Shown here: in pieces, positions 33,051 to 40,787 of the stretch | Layout of the letters: each line of letters opens with the position of its first letter | Position numbering within the stretch: the stretch's first letter is position 1 | Assembly (NCBI GenBank): GCA_017470585.1 | Contig: JAFUYI010000050.1 | Span: 1-55,977, forward strand | Direction: 5' to 3' | DNA from: Alphaproteobacteria bacterium | GTDB taxonomy: Bacteria > Pseudomonadota > Alphaproteobacteria > RF32 > CAG-239 | DNA length: 55,977 nt | Position numbers and translations under genes: made by a program | The notes under the pieces: generated by a model | What the model saw: only the letters and a program-made list of their open reading frames with translations | Databases searched by the model: none | What the model was told of the DNA's origin: nothing

Positions 33051-33718
33051 ATCATCACCACCATGGCATAACACCGGAAAACGAGCAAAAAACTCTGGCA
33101 GTAATCGTTTTAAGTGCGGTTACAATGCTTGCGGAGATTATTTTCGGGGTGCTGACAAACTCCATGGCTTTGCTTGCCGACGGTTATCACATGGGAACCC
33201 ATGTATTGGCGTTGGGGTTGACCTATGGAGCTTATGTAGTGATGCGCCGTTGTAAAAATTCTGACAGGTTTCCCTGCGGAGTAGAAAAAATCGGAGTTTT
33301 AAGCGCATACACCAGCGCGCTCTTTTTGGGATTAACCGGAATTTGGATTTTATTTGAAGCGTTCACTCGCCTTTTATCTCCGCTTGCCATACATTTCGAT
33401 GAGGCAATTTTAGTTGCCGTAATCGGATTTATCATCAATGCGTTGTGCATTTATATTATGGAAGCAAAGGGCAAAAACGCCCGTCACAGTCAAGATTATA
33501 ACTTCCTCGCCGCGTATTATCATATTTTAGCCGATGCCCTCACCTCCGTTTTGGCAATTGCCGCGCTGTGTATCGGCAAATACACCGGCATAGTCAGATT
33601 TGATGCCCTTATCGGTGCAATCGGGGGGATTCTTATCTTAAAATGGGCATCAGGTCTGCTCAAACATACAGTTACGATACTGCTTGATATGAAAACCAAA
33701 GACAGTGAAAATTTCTAA
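33032..33718 (+). CDS. Cation diffusion facilitator metal transporter
   Basis: Inner-membrane metal/proton antiporter exporting Zn2+ or a similar ion. About six transmembrane helices; metal-site motifs are MALLADGYHMGTH (D-x-x-H in helix 2) and YYHILADALTS (H-x-x-x-D in helix 5). A His-rich N-terminus (NHHHHG). 228 residues: the C-terminal cytoplasmic dimerisation domain typical of CDFs (about 90 residues) is missing, so it is a short form. The start is GTG 33032 behind AAGGA or TTG 33026; no ATG is available. Convergent with lnt, overlapping it by 4 bp. Confidence 0.88.
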   Translation: MQKKSINHHHHGITPENEQKTLAVIVLSAVTMLAEIIFGVLTNSMALLADGYHMGTHVLALGLTYGAYVVMRRCKNSDRFPCGVEKIGVLSAYTSALFLGLTGIWILFEAFTRLLSPLAIHFDEAILVAVIGFIINALCIYIMEAKGKNARHSQDYNFLAAYYHILADALTSVLAIAALCIGKYTGIVRFDALIGAIGGILILKWASGLLKHTVTILLDMKTKDSENF

Positions 33719-35247
33719 ATTCGGTTGATTTTTTTCATACGCGGCTTATAGTCTGCAATTAAAGCCGTCGCAAGCAAAAGGGCTGCCAAAACAAAAAAGC
33801 AGAGGTTGCCGTATCGGGCATAAGGCGTTATTATATCCCTGTTTTCGGGAAGATAAAAATCAAGGTTGCCGCGGACTTGCAAGCCGATTGAAGCCAAAAT
33901 TTTGCCGCTTCGGGAAATAAGTGCGGAAACACCGGAATTTGCCGCCCGAACAATTGTAATCCCCTCTTCCGCCGCACGTAGCTGCGCCGCCGCCAAATGC
34001 TGGTAAGGACCGAAACTTCTGCCGTACCAACCGTCATTGGTTAAATTTATCAACCACTGCGGGCGATCGTTTGAGTTGATTATCTCATGGGGGAAAATAA
34101 TTTCATAGCAAATCAAAATTCCAAACGGCGGTAAACTCTCGGTTTTAACGGTTTTATTGCCCTCACCCGATTTGAAATCGGCAATAACATTGGTTATCGG
34201 GCGTAATCCTGCCGGTAAAAAGCGGCGCAACGGCAAATATTCCCCGAACGGCACCAAGTGTGTTTTGGCATAATCGGAGATAACGCCTTGCGCGTGATTT
34301 AAGACAAGTCCGGCATTAACCGGCAAAAAGCGGTCTTCTTCATCTTCAAGATAATCAATACTTCCGGTGATTAAATAACCGTCATCGGGAATGGCAGGCA
34401 TAATCTGCATAAAGTGGGTTTTATCCCATTTAAGCGCAAATGTGCTTGCCGTTTCACCCCATATTACCGCATTAAAGTTTTCAAAATCTTTATCCTGCGA
34501 CATCTCGACATAATCGGCAAAATTATTTTCTAAATCACCGTAATTCCATTTTAAGTTCTGCGGAATACTCGGCTGAACAACGCGAATCCGCAAATCGCTT
34601 TCGCCGACATTATCAATTTTATAGCATCGCCAGAAGCCAAATCCCGCCATACAAACAAGCAATAATACGGAAATCAAAAGCGAAAAAAGCTTTTTCTGCC
34701 GATTAAACGGCAGTATTGCCATAAACACCGTCAGCGATGACAGACCGTAAGTTCCGAAGCAAGCGGCAAGTTGCAAAAAACGATGGTCAAAAGTCCAGAT
34801 TGATCCCAACAGATTCCACGGGAATCCGGTTAAGAAAAACGAGCGCAACCACTCAAAAATCCCCCAAAAAGCACTGAAAGCCAAAATTTTTGCCGTATCA
34901 TTTTTAAAAAAATGCGTTAACATTGCGGGAATTCCCACAAACACTCCGAAGAATGCTCCGGAAGCAAGAACGGCAATCGGGATAAGCCACCCGAAATGAA
35001 TTAAATCAAGCACCAACGCATTGGCAATCCACGACAATCCGAAAGAAAAAAAGCCGAATCCGAACCAATAGCCGACGAAAAAAGCTTTTTTATAATCAGA
35101 TGCGTTTTGTAATAGTATAATCAGGCACCCGAAAGCTATCACCGTCAGCCAAACCTGATAACAGGGCGGCAAGGCAAATACTAACAAAAGACCTGAAAAA
35201 AACGCGCTTTTACGGGGATTTTCAAGGATTTTATTTAGTATTGTCAT
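33715..35247 (-). CDS. lnt: Apolipoprotein N-acyltransferase
   Basis: Adds the third acyl chain to the N-terminal Cys of lipoproteins at the inner membrane. About eight N-terminal membrane helices (1-200) precede the nitrilase-like domain with the catalytic triad: Glu in VIWGETAS, Lys in YAKTHLVPFGEYLP and Cys in FGILICYEIIF. Length 510 equals E. coli Lnt (512). Last gene of the miaB-phoH-ybeY-corC-lnt run; its start overlaps the end of corC by 17 bp. Confidence 0.95.
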   Translation of the reverse strand: MTILNKILENPRKSAFFSGLLLVFALPPCYQVWLTVIAFGCLIILLQNASDYKKAFFVGYWFGFGFFSFGLSWIANALVLDLIHFGWLIPIAVLASGAFFGVFVGIPAMLTHFFKNDTAKILAFSAFWGIFEWLRSFFLTGFPWNLLGSIWTFDHRFLQLAACFGTYGLSSLTVFMAILPFNRQKKLFSLLISVLLLVCMAGFGFWRCYKIDNVGESDLRIRVVQPSIPQNLKWNYGDLENNFADYVEMSQDKDFENFNAVIWGETASTFALKWDKTHFMQIMPAIPDDGYLITGSIDYLEDEEDRFLPVNAGLVLNHAQGVISDYAKTHLVPFGEYLPLRRFLPAGLRPITNVIADFKSGEGNKTVKTESLPPFGILICYEIIFPHEIINSNDRPQWLINLTNDGWYGRSFGPYQHLAAAQLRAAEEGITIVRAANSGVSALISRSGKILASIGLQVRGNLDFYLPENRDIITPYARYGNLCFFVLAALLLATALIADYKPRMKKINRI

Positions 35248-36109
35248 TATCGCTTCCCAGCATAATCATAATCTTTTTAATCCGGCTCGGATCAACATCC
35301 AAAATCTTAAAGCTTATACCGCCGCGGCCTTTGATAATCTCGCCTTTGTTGGGGATTCTTTGCGCCAATTCAAAAACATAGCCGCCGATGGTATCAATTT
35401 CGTCGTCATCCTCGTTGGTGCGGCTGAAATCAATTCCCGTAACTTCTTTAACCTCATCAAGGTAAGCCTTGGCATCGGCAATAAAATATCCTTTTTCCTG
35501 TAGGGTGATAATATGATTTTCTTCCAAATCGTATTCATCTTCAATATCGCCGACTATCTCTTCCAAAAGGTCTTCAATCGTAACCAATCCGCTGACCCCG
35601 CCGTAATCATCGACAATTACCGCCATGTGGGTTTTGTTTTGCTGCATATCTTTTAATAAATCAAGAACCGATATATCGTCGGAGGCTACTTTTATGGGAT
35701 TGATTTTTATTTCGGATACGGGCATTTTGTCCTGTCCTTTGAGCAGGCAGGTTGCCAAGTCGATAATATGCAAAAATCCGGTAATATCATCTAAAGATTC
35801 ATCATAAACGGGAATCCTTGAATGTCCTTTTTCTACCATTATTTGAGCCAATTCCTCAACCGTGCCTTTTTTTTGAAAAGCGATAATATCGGAACGCGGA
35901 ATCATAACCCGACAGGCTTTTTTATCTTTTATGCCCAAAAGATTGCTCAAAAGCTGCTGTTCATGTTCGCTGAACTCATCGTGTCCGGTGTCATCAACCG
36001 CTTCTTCAATTAAATCTTCAATGGTTTCGCGGACATCTTCGTTGTTTTTGGAACCGAAAATATTTTTAAAATAGCTGCAAAAACCGCGGTTAGGCGTTTC
36101 ATCACTCAT
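35231..36109 (-). CDS. CorC/HlyC-family CBS-domain protein
   Basis: Soluble protein of 292 residues related to E. coli YbeX (CorC), associated with Mg/Co homeostasis or ribosome function. Residues 60-185 are two CBS domains (VMIPRSDIIAFQKKGTVEEL and MAVIVDDYGGVSGLVTIEDL), then LEEIVGDIEDEYD and a C-terminal CorC_HlyC domain (IDTIGGYVFELAQRIPNKGE). It lacks the membrane domain of larger relatives. Position between ybeY and lnt is the conserved proteobacterial order. Confidence 0.92.
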   Translation of the reverse strand: MSDETPNRGFCSYFKNIFGSKNNEDVRETIEDLIEEAVDDTGHDEFSEHEQQLLSNLLGIKDKKACRVMIPRSDIIAFQKKGTVEELAQIMVEKGHSRIPVYDESLDDITGFLHIIDLATCLLKGQDKMPVSEIKINPIKVASDDISVLDLLKDMQQNKTHMAVIVDDYGGVSGLVTIEDLLEEIVGDIEDEYDLEENHIITLQEKGYFIADAKAYLDEVKEVTGIDFSRTNEDDDEIDTIGGYVFELAQRIPNKGEIIKGRGGISFKILDVDPSRIKKIMIMLGSDNDNTK

Positions 36110-36112
36110 ATT

Positions 36113-36625
36113 TTATTTATTCTCCTCATAGGGGTTGGCGATACCCAAAATTTTTAACAAACGGATTTCCTCGCCCTCCATTTCGCGCGCCTCTTCTTCA
36201 TCAATATGATCATAACCCAAAAGGTGCAAAATCCCATGCACGAGAATATGGCAGTAATGCTCGCGCAAACTCACCCCCTGTTCTTTACTTTGGACAAGCA
36301 TAACCGGCAGGGCAATGATAATATCACCCAGCTCGATTTCAGAGTTTCGTTTCAGATAAGCTTCAAATTCTTCATCATCAATATTGGCAAAAGACAATAC
36401 ATTGGTTGCTTTGTCAATATGGCGGAACTCCGCATTGAGTGTTCTTATCTCTTCATCATCGCTTAAATTAAGATTGATGACAACGCTTTTTTTGCCTTCA
36501 AGCCACTGCGGCGACATTTCTGCAATGACAGTCTTAAAAACCTGCTTTGAGAGTTCTTGAACCTCAGCCAACTCCTCATTCCAAGCTATTTCCGCAATAT
36601 CAATGTTAATCTTGGTTTCTATCAT
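36113..36625 (-). CDS. ybeY: Endoribonuclease YbeY
   Basis: Zinc-dependent single-strand RNase for 16S rRNA 3'-end maturation and ribosome quality control. The metal motif H-G-x-L-H-L-x-G-Y-D-H is intact (VHGILHLLGYDHIDEEEA), and Arg/Asn core residues lie in LNAEFRHIDKATNVLSF. 170 residues from ATG 36625, which has AAGGAAG upstream; the frame extends 15 codons into phoH. It overlaps the end of phoH by 20 bp. Slightly longer than E. coli YbeY (155). Confidence 0.95.
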   Translation of the reverse strand: MIETKINIDIAEIAWNEELAEVQELSKQVFKTVIAEMSPQWLEGKKSVVINLNLSDDEEIRTLNAEFRHIDKATNVLSFANIDDEEFEAYLKRNSEIELGDIIIALPVMLVQSKEQGVSLREHYCHILVHGILHLLGYDHIDEEEAREMEGEEIRLLKILGIANPYEENK

Positions 36626-37577
36626 GCTCTTCCTTATTTTTCTGCTCGTATGCCCGAACGATTTTGGCAACCAGTCCGTGTCTTACCACATCATCGGCGT
36701 TAAATGTAACCGCACTTATGCCCTTGATATTATGAAGCGTGGACAAGGCATCTTTTAATCCCGACACATTGCCGCGCGGCAGGTCAATCTGGCTCAAATC
36801 GCCGTTTACAACCATACGGGAATTTTCGCCCAAGCGGGTTAAAAACATTTTCATCTGCATCGGGGTTGTATTTTGCGCCTCATCAAGAATTATGAAAGCG
36901 TTCGAGAGTGTGCGTCCGCGCATAAAAGCCAAGGGGGCAATTTCAATTTCGCCGATGGCAAGCTTTTTGTCAACCTGCTCGGTCGGCAGCATTTCATACA
37001 AGGCATCGTAGAGCGGGCGAAGATACGGGTCAACCTTTTCTTTCAGATCACCGGGCAGAAAGCCCAAATTCTCTCCGGCTTCAACCGCGGGACGGGAAAG
37101 AATAATCTTATCAATTAATCCTTCCAACATCATGGAAACCGCCAAAGCCACCGCCAAATAAGTTTTTCCGGTTCCGGCAGGACCGAGTCCGAAAACAAGT
37201 TCATTATTCATCATTTCCATAATGTATTGGGCTTGAGTTTGCGAACGCGGGTAAATATGGCGTTTTTTGGTTTTTAAGACAATGTTATTCATATCGGCTT
37301 TTTTATCTTTTGATATATCGCCTTTGTTCATCCGCACGGCAGCGCGGACTTCCTGCTCGCCGACACTAATCCCTCGGCTGACCTTGGAATATATTGCCTC
37401 AATCGCCTCTTTGGCATCTCGGCAGCTCTCCTCTTCGCCTTTAATGCGGATGTGGTTGCCGATGGTTTCAATTTCAACATTCAAGGCTTCTTCAATGATT
37501 GAAATATGCGCATTACCGGCTCCCACTACTTGTTGCAAGAGCTGATTGTTAAAAAGTTCAAATTCCGTTTCTGCCAT
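36606..37577 (-). CDS. PhoH-family ATPase
   Basis: Cytoplasmic ATPase of the PhoH/YbeZ type, linked to RNA processing together with YbeY. A KH-like N-terminal region (1-90) precedes the P-loop domain: Walker A GLGPAGTGKTYLAVA, Walker B NAFIILDEAQNTTP, and the conserved RMVVNGDLSQIDLP. 323 residues from ATG 37577, five bases after the miaB stop. Immediate neighbours miaB and ybeY are the usual partners, supporting the assignment. Confidence 0.95.
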   Translation of the reverse strand: MAETEFELFNNQLLQQVVGAGNAHISIIEEALNVEIETIGNHIRIKGEEESCRDAKEAIEAIYSKVSRGISVGEQEVRAAVRMNKGDISKDKKADMNNIVLKTKKRHIYPRSQTQAQYIMEMMNNELVFGLGPAGTGKTYLAVALAVSMMLEGLIDKIILSRPAVEAGENLGFLPGDLKEKVDPYLRPLYDALYEMLPTEQVDKKLAIGEIEIAPLAFMRGRTLSNAFIILDEAQNTTPMQMKMFLTRLGENSRMVVNGDLSQIDLPRGNVSGLKDALSTLHNIKGISAVTFNADDVVRHGLVAKIVRAYEQKNKEEHDRNQD

Positions 37578-37581
37578 AACT

Positions 37582-38934
37582 TTATGCCTCTTCTTTGATT
37601 GTACCTGCAAGAGCGTTCATACCGCCGAAGGTTATTATAACGTTTTTAATTTTGTTTATATCATCGGCTCCGCCTTTAGCAACCAAAGTCTGCATATAGG
37701 GCGTGCGTCCGAAAATCTCGCCTGTTTTTTTGCCTTTGCTTTCAAACAGTACCGGCATTATTTTACCTACACATTCTTTATTAAAGTTTAATTGTCTTGA
37801 AAATAAATCATCCTGCAGGATTTTTAAGCGTTGCTGTTTTATTTTTTCTTCCACCTGATGCTCATAGACGGCGGCCGGAGTTCCGGCACGGCGGCTGTAT
37901 TTGAAAGAAAAAGCCTGAATATAGTTTACTTTTTTAACCATCTCCATCGTTGCATTAAAATCCTCATCCGTTTCTCCGGGGAATCCGACAATAAAATCCG
38001 AAGAAAGCCCGATTTCGGGGTTGGCATCTTTTAGTTTTTCCACTATTTCCAAATATTGCCCGGAAGTGTGGCGGCGATTCATCGCTTTAAGTATTTTATC
38101 CGAGCCGGATTGCAAAGGAAGGTGCAAATAGGGCATCAGTTTTTTTAAATTCTTGTGGCAAGCAATCAACTCATCGCTCATATCGGCGGGATAGGATGTA
38201 GTATAACGAATCCGTTTCAAACCCTCTATTTCCGAGAGTTTATTCAACAAATACGCCAAATTTTTTTCTTTACCGTCCGAGCCTTCGCCGTGATAAGAAT
38301 TAACATTCTGCCCCAAAAGATTTATTTCCAAGGTATTGGTCGCAACCAAATTTTTTGCCTCTTGCAGAATATCATCAACGGGACGCGAGGTTTCAACACC
38401 GCGGGTATAAGGGACAATGCAATAGGTGCAAAAATTATTGCATCCCTCCTGAATGGCAAGATAGGAACATCCGCCGACACTCTTATTTTCCGGCAGGAAA
38501 TCAAACTTGCTTTCCGCCGGAAAATCGGTATCAATAACACAAATATCTTTTTGTCGGGCAATGCGCGCCAAAATCTCCGGTATGCGGTGATAGGTCAACG
38601 GACCGGTGGCAAAATTGACATACGGCGCACGGGTGGCTATCTGTTCATTTTCGGCTTGAACCACACAGCCGGCAACGCCGATAATGGTTTCAAGCCCTCT
38701 TTCTTTGCGTTCGTTTTTAATAATCTCCATACGCCCCAAATCCGAAAACAGTTTTTCGGCAGCTTTTTCGCGGATATGACAGGTATTAAATAAAATCAAA
38801 TCGGCATCTGCGGGAGCATCAACGCTCTGATAGCCCATATTTTGCAGCATATCGGCAATACGTTTGGAATCATAAACATTCATCTGACAGCCGAAAGTTT
38901 TAATATAATATTTCACGGTAACGCCAAACCTCAT
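37582..38934 (-). CDS. miaB: tRNA-2-methylthio-N6-dimethylallyladenosine synthase
   Basis: Radical SAM enzyme that adds the 2-methylthio group to i6A37 of tRNAs. N-terminal MTTase domain with three cluster Cys (TFGCQMNV, FNTCHIR, AGCVVQAE), radical SAM motif CNNFCTYCIVPY at about 168-179, and a C-terminal TRAM domain. 450 residues, usual length. The start is ambiguous: ATG 38934 or a GTG six codons later, immediately before KYYIKTFGC. First gene of the operon, with a promoter at 38953-38980. Confidence 0.95.
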   Translation of the reverse strand: MRFGVTVKYYIKTFGCQMNVYDSKRIADMLQNMGYQSVDAPADADLILFNTCHIREKAAEKLFSDLGRMEIIKNERKERGLETIIGVAGCVVQAENEQIATRAPYVNFATGPLTYHRIPEILARIARQKDICVIDTDFPAESKFDFLPENKSVGGCSYLAIQEGCNNFCTYCIVPYTRGVETSRPVDDILQEAKNLVATNTLEINLLGQNVNSYHGEGSDGKEKNLAYLLNKLSEIEGLKRIRYTTSYPADMSDELIACHKNLKKLMPYLHLPLQSGSDKILKAMNRRHTSGQYLEIVEKLKDANPEIGLSSDFIVGFPGETDEDFNATMEMVKKVNYIQAFSFKYSRRAGTPAAVYEHQVEEKIKQQRLKILQDDLFSRQLNFNKECVGKIMPVLFESKGKKTGEIFGRTPYMQTLVAKGGADDINKIKNVIITFGGMNALAGTIKEEA

Positions 38935-38952
38935 TATTGTTGTTTGCGTTTT

Positions 38953-38980
38953 ATATTAAACAAATTGCGTTTATTTTCAA
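38953..38980 (-). promoter_or_regulatory. Promoter of the miaB operon
   Basis: Minus strand TTGAAA (38975-38980), 16 bp, TAATAT (38953-38958), 19 bp before the miaB start. It lies in the short gap after cassette 6, where I see no clear terminator. Confidence 0.6.
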
Positions 38981-39017
38981 GTCTTTTTTAATTAAAGCTG
39001 ACAAGTTTGTAAAATTA

Positions 39018-39488
39018 TTACCAATTATAGGTGATTTCGACTGTTTCGCTATAGGTTTTCTCTTCAACCTGTCCGCTGTATTGAATCCTTGCATCAACGA
39101 TAAATCTATTAGCGTTAGCATAATTTATGAACGTATTTATATAGATATTGTCAACAGCAATACTTTCAATCCATATAATATTGCATGCTCCATCATAACA
39201 ATCAGTCGATGGATCCGGTATATTTGCCGTAAACTCGCCGAATTGGGTACCTGATACCGAAAGCACACCTCCGCTTACACTCGTGCCATCATAAAAAATA
39301 TCTGCCTGTCCTGCATGTTGGCTCGGATCAATCGTAATTGTGCCAAGATTTAAATCCTTTGTTTTGGTTAAGCTCACATCGTGTTCAATTTTTGCGGTAA
39401 CGGTCATTGTTGCCGAATTGTCCGCATAGGCGGCGTAGCTGCCTATGGAAACCGCGGCTGCACCAATCAATAAAATATATTTTTTCAT
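39018..39488 (-). CDS. Secreted small beta-rich protein, cassette family, copy 6
   Basis: 156 residues, exported, function unknown. Signal peptide MKKYILLIGAAAVSIGSYAA (the most diverged of the set), cleavage AYA-DNS, constant SATMTVTAKIEHDVSLTKTK, then LGTITIDPSQHAG shared with copy 8 (DPSQTTG). Body has GGVLSVSGTQFGEFTANIPD and two Cys close together (DCYDGACN). It ends KTYSETVEITYNW. ATG 39488 is used; the upstream in-frame codons precede the GGAAG site. Divergent from the tmRNA gene. No intrinsic terminator seen before miaB, so readthrough into the miaB operon is possible. Confidence 0.82.
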   Translation of the reverse strand: MKKYILLIGAAAVSIGSYAAYADNSATMTVTAKIEHDVSLTKTKDLNLGTITIDPSQHAGQADIFYDGTSVSGGVLSVSGTQFGEFTANIPDPSTDCYDGACNIIWIESIAVDNIYINTFINYANANRFIVDARIQYSGQVEEKTYSETVEITYNW

Positions 39489-39705
39489 AAGTCTTACTTC
39501 CTTTTTTGTTAATATCAAAAGAAACCACCTTTTGGGTTATTTCCCCGCGAGGTGGTCGGAAGTTAGCAACTGTGATGTAAAACAGTGTAGGGTATTCTTT
39601 ATATTCCCCTACCTTCCAACCATAAGCGATTAGAAGCAATTTTATGTCTTGACAGGACATTACATCAGAGGTTGCTACACCTCAAAGTGACTTTTCACTC
39701 ACTTC
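39489..39705 (-). promoter_or_regulatory. Structured attenuator leader RNA, cassette 6
   Basis: Complete leader. P1: AAGTGA/TCACTT. Hairpin GAGGT/ACCTC. Helix A: TAGCAAC/GTTGCTA. Helix B: TGATGTAA/TTACATCA. Local hairpin: ATGTC/GACAT. Stem Q: GTAGGG/CCCTAC. Switch: GGTTGGAAG with CTTCCGACC (one G-U). Terminator: ACCACCT/AGGTGGT (39523-39557), tail TTTCTTTTG. The ribosome binding site GGAAGT is complementary to ACTTCC of the switch strand. Confidence 0.77.
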
Positions 39706-39711
39706 AATTTT

Positions 39712-39740
39712 ACCCTAGCATAAAAAATTAACAATGTAAA
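39712..39740 (-). promoter_or_regulatory. Cassette 6 promoter
   Basis: Minus strand TTTACA (39735-39740), 17 bp, extended -10 TGCTAGGGT (hexamer 39712-39717). Back to back with the tmRNA promoter, 31 bp between -35 boxes. Confidence 0.72.
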
Positions 39741-39771
39741 GAAAAATTTTTTAAGTTTTAAAAAAAATCGC

Positions 39772-39800
39772 TTGAAAATAATAATAAAATAAGGTATATT
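39772..39800 (+). promoter_or_regulatory. tmRNA promoter
   Basis: TTGAAA (39772-39777), 17 bp, TATATT (39795-39800), placing the start near 39807. Confidence 0.7.
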
Positions 39801-39806
39801 TTCAGG

Positions 39807-40100
39807 TGTTGAGCAATCAACTGTGATACCAGAGGCACTGCGAAATAGAAATTTCGGACCCGGGGGCGGTACCCGGCGTCTCCACCAACGGGGACGAAAC
39901 AGGTTTGACGGGGTTTAATAAAGGCAGGTGCTGTATTCGGCGAGATACCACCGTTATCGGTTCAAATTAAAATAAATGCTAACGATAATGAATTAGCACC
40001 TGTTGCTTTGGCTGCTTAATTGCGGTCGCAACGAACTTAAATTCTTAAAGCCTTGGTTGGCTTTAAGTGGGGAAGGAGCCGCCCAGCAACAGAAAGGCTC
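39807..40100 (+). ncRNA. ssrA: tmRNA, circularly permuted (alphaproteobacterial two-piece type)
   Basis: Rescues stalled ribosomes by trans-translation. The acceptor half comes first: T-stem CCGGG/CCCGG with loop GGCGGTA, then CGTCTCC-ACCA with CCA at 39885-39887. Only AC separates it from the coding half GGGGACG (39890-39896), which completes the 7-bp acceptor stem. The tag frame 39978-40019 encodes ANDNELAPVALAA followed by TAA. Pseudoknot-like stems follow. Ends are approximate: the 5' end is from the promoter, and the 3' end from the final hairpin GAGCC/GGCTC (40076-40100) with seven T. Mature RNA is expected as two pieces after processing between CCA and GGGG. Confidence 0.92.
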
Positions 40101-40108
40101 ATTTTTTT
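40076..40108 (+). terminator. Terminator of the tmRNA gene
   Basis: GAGCC (40076-40080) pairs with GGCTC (40096-40100) around a 15-nt loop, followed by ATTTTTTT. The loop is long, so the stem may also be part of the RNA. Confidence 0.55.
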
Positions 40109-40126
40109 CAAGCGGAGTATTAGAAA

Positions 40127-40561
40127 ATGTATGATAAGATTGACTACGAAGAATTGATTGCCAAAGCCTTAAAAGGCGTTGTCAGACAAGCTCTTGAGAT
40201 TGTTGAAAATCAAGGTCTGCCGGGAGATCATCATTTTTATATAGCTTTTCGCACCGACCATCCGGAAGTAAAAATGGGTGAGGCATTAAAAAAACAATAC
40301 CCGAAGGAAATAACAATAGTTTTGCAAAACCAATTTGAAAAACTGCAGGTTTTTGATGATTGTTTTTCGGTGGTGCTGCGCTTTAATCACGAGCCGCAAA
40401 CCTTGGTTGTGCCGTTTGAGGCTTTGACCTATTTCGGCGATCCGAGTGTGAGATTCGGGCTTTCCTTCGGAGGCGAGCGCGAGATTGCCAAAAAACCGGA
40501 AAAACCCGCCGCAAGTGCCGAAATTATTTCCATTGACAGTTTCAGAAAGAAAAATGCTTAA
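40127..40561 (+). CDS. sspB: SspB ClpXP adaptor (alphaproteobacterial type)
   Basis: Delivers ssrA-tagged proteins to the ClpXP protease. 144 residues: substrate-binding domain about 1-115 (YEELIAKALKGVVRQALEIV, HHFYIAFRTDHPEV, LVVPFEALTYFGDPSVRFGL) and a flexible tail ending ISIDSFRKKN that would contact ClpX. It lies directly after the tmRNA gene whose tag it should recognise, a functional pairing. Its stop overlaps the start of the ribbon-helix-helix gene by 8 bp. Confidence 0.93.
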   Translation: MYDKIDYEELIAKALKGVVRQALEIVENQGLPGDHHFYIAFRTDHPEVKMGEALKKQYPKEITIVLQNQFEKLQVFDDCFSVVLRFNHEPQTLVVPFEALTYFGDPSVRFGLSFGGEREIAKKPEKPAASAEIISIDSFRKKNA

Positions 40562-40787
40562 AAAATCCGTAATCATCGCCGGAAGGCATTCTACTTCCAT
40601 ATCCATAGAGCCGGAATTTTACGCCGAATTAGTCCGAATTGCTATGAAAAAAAATTGCAGTATCAACACTCTTATAACCCGAATCGACGAACAGAAAGGA
40701 AGTCAGAACAACCTCTCTTCGGCAATACGCGTTTATGTCTTGAATTTTTTTAAAAATAATCCCGTGCTTGACGGCGAATCCGATTAA
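40554..40787 (+). CDS. Ribbon-helix-helix domain protein (RHH_4 type)
   Basis: 77 residues. The region KKSVIIAGRHSTSISIEPEF, then INTLITRIDEQ and LSSAIRVYVL, matches the small alphaproteobacterial RHH_4 family (often written as GHRTSISLE-x-x-F), putative DNA-binding proteins of unknown target. ATG 40554 overlaps the sspB stop (ATGCTTAA), so translation is coupled. The frame opens 23 codons earlier inside sspB, but that part is not family-like. The 3' end overlaps the convergent protease gene by 38 bp. Confidence 0.85.
   Translation: MLKKSVIIAGRHSTSISIEPEFYAELVRIAMKKNCSINTLITRIDEQKGSQNNLSSAIRVYVLNFFKNNPVLDGESD

Noticed and set aside
38155-38793. 212-residue frame antisense to miaB
   Set aside because: Entirely inside miaB, with no ribosome binding site and a composition expected of a shadow.
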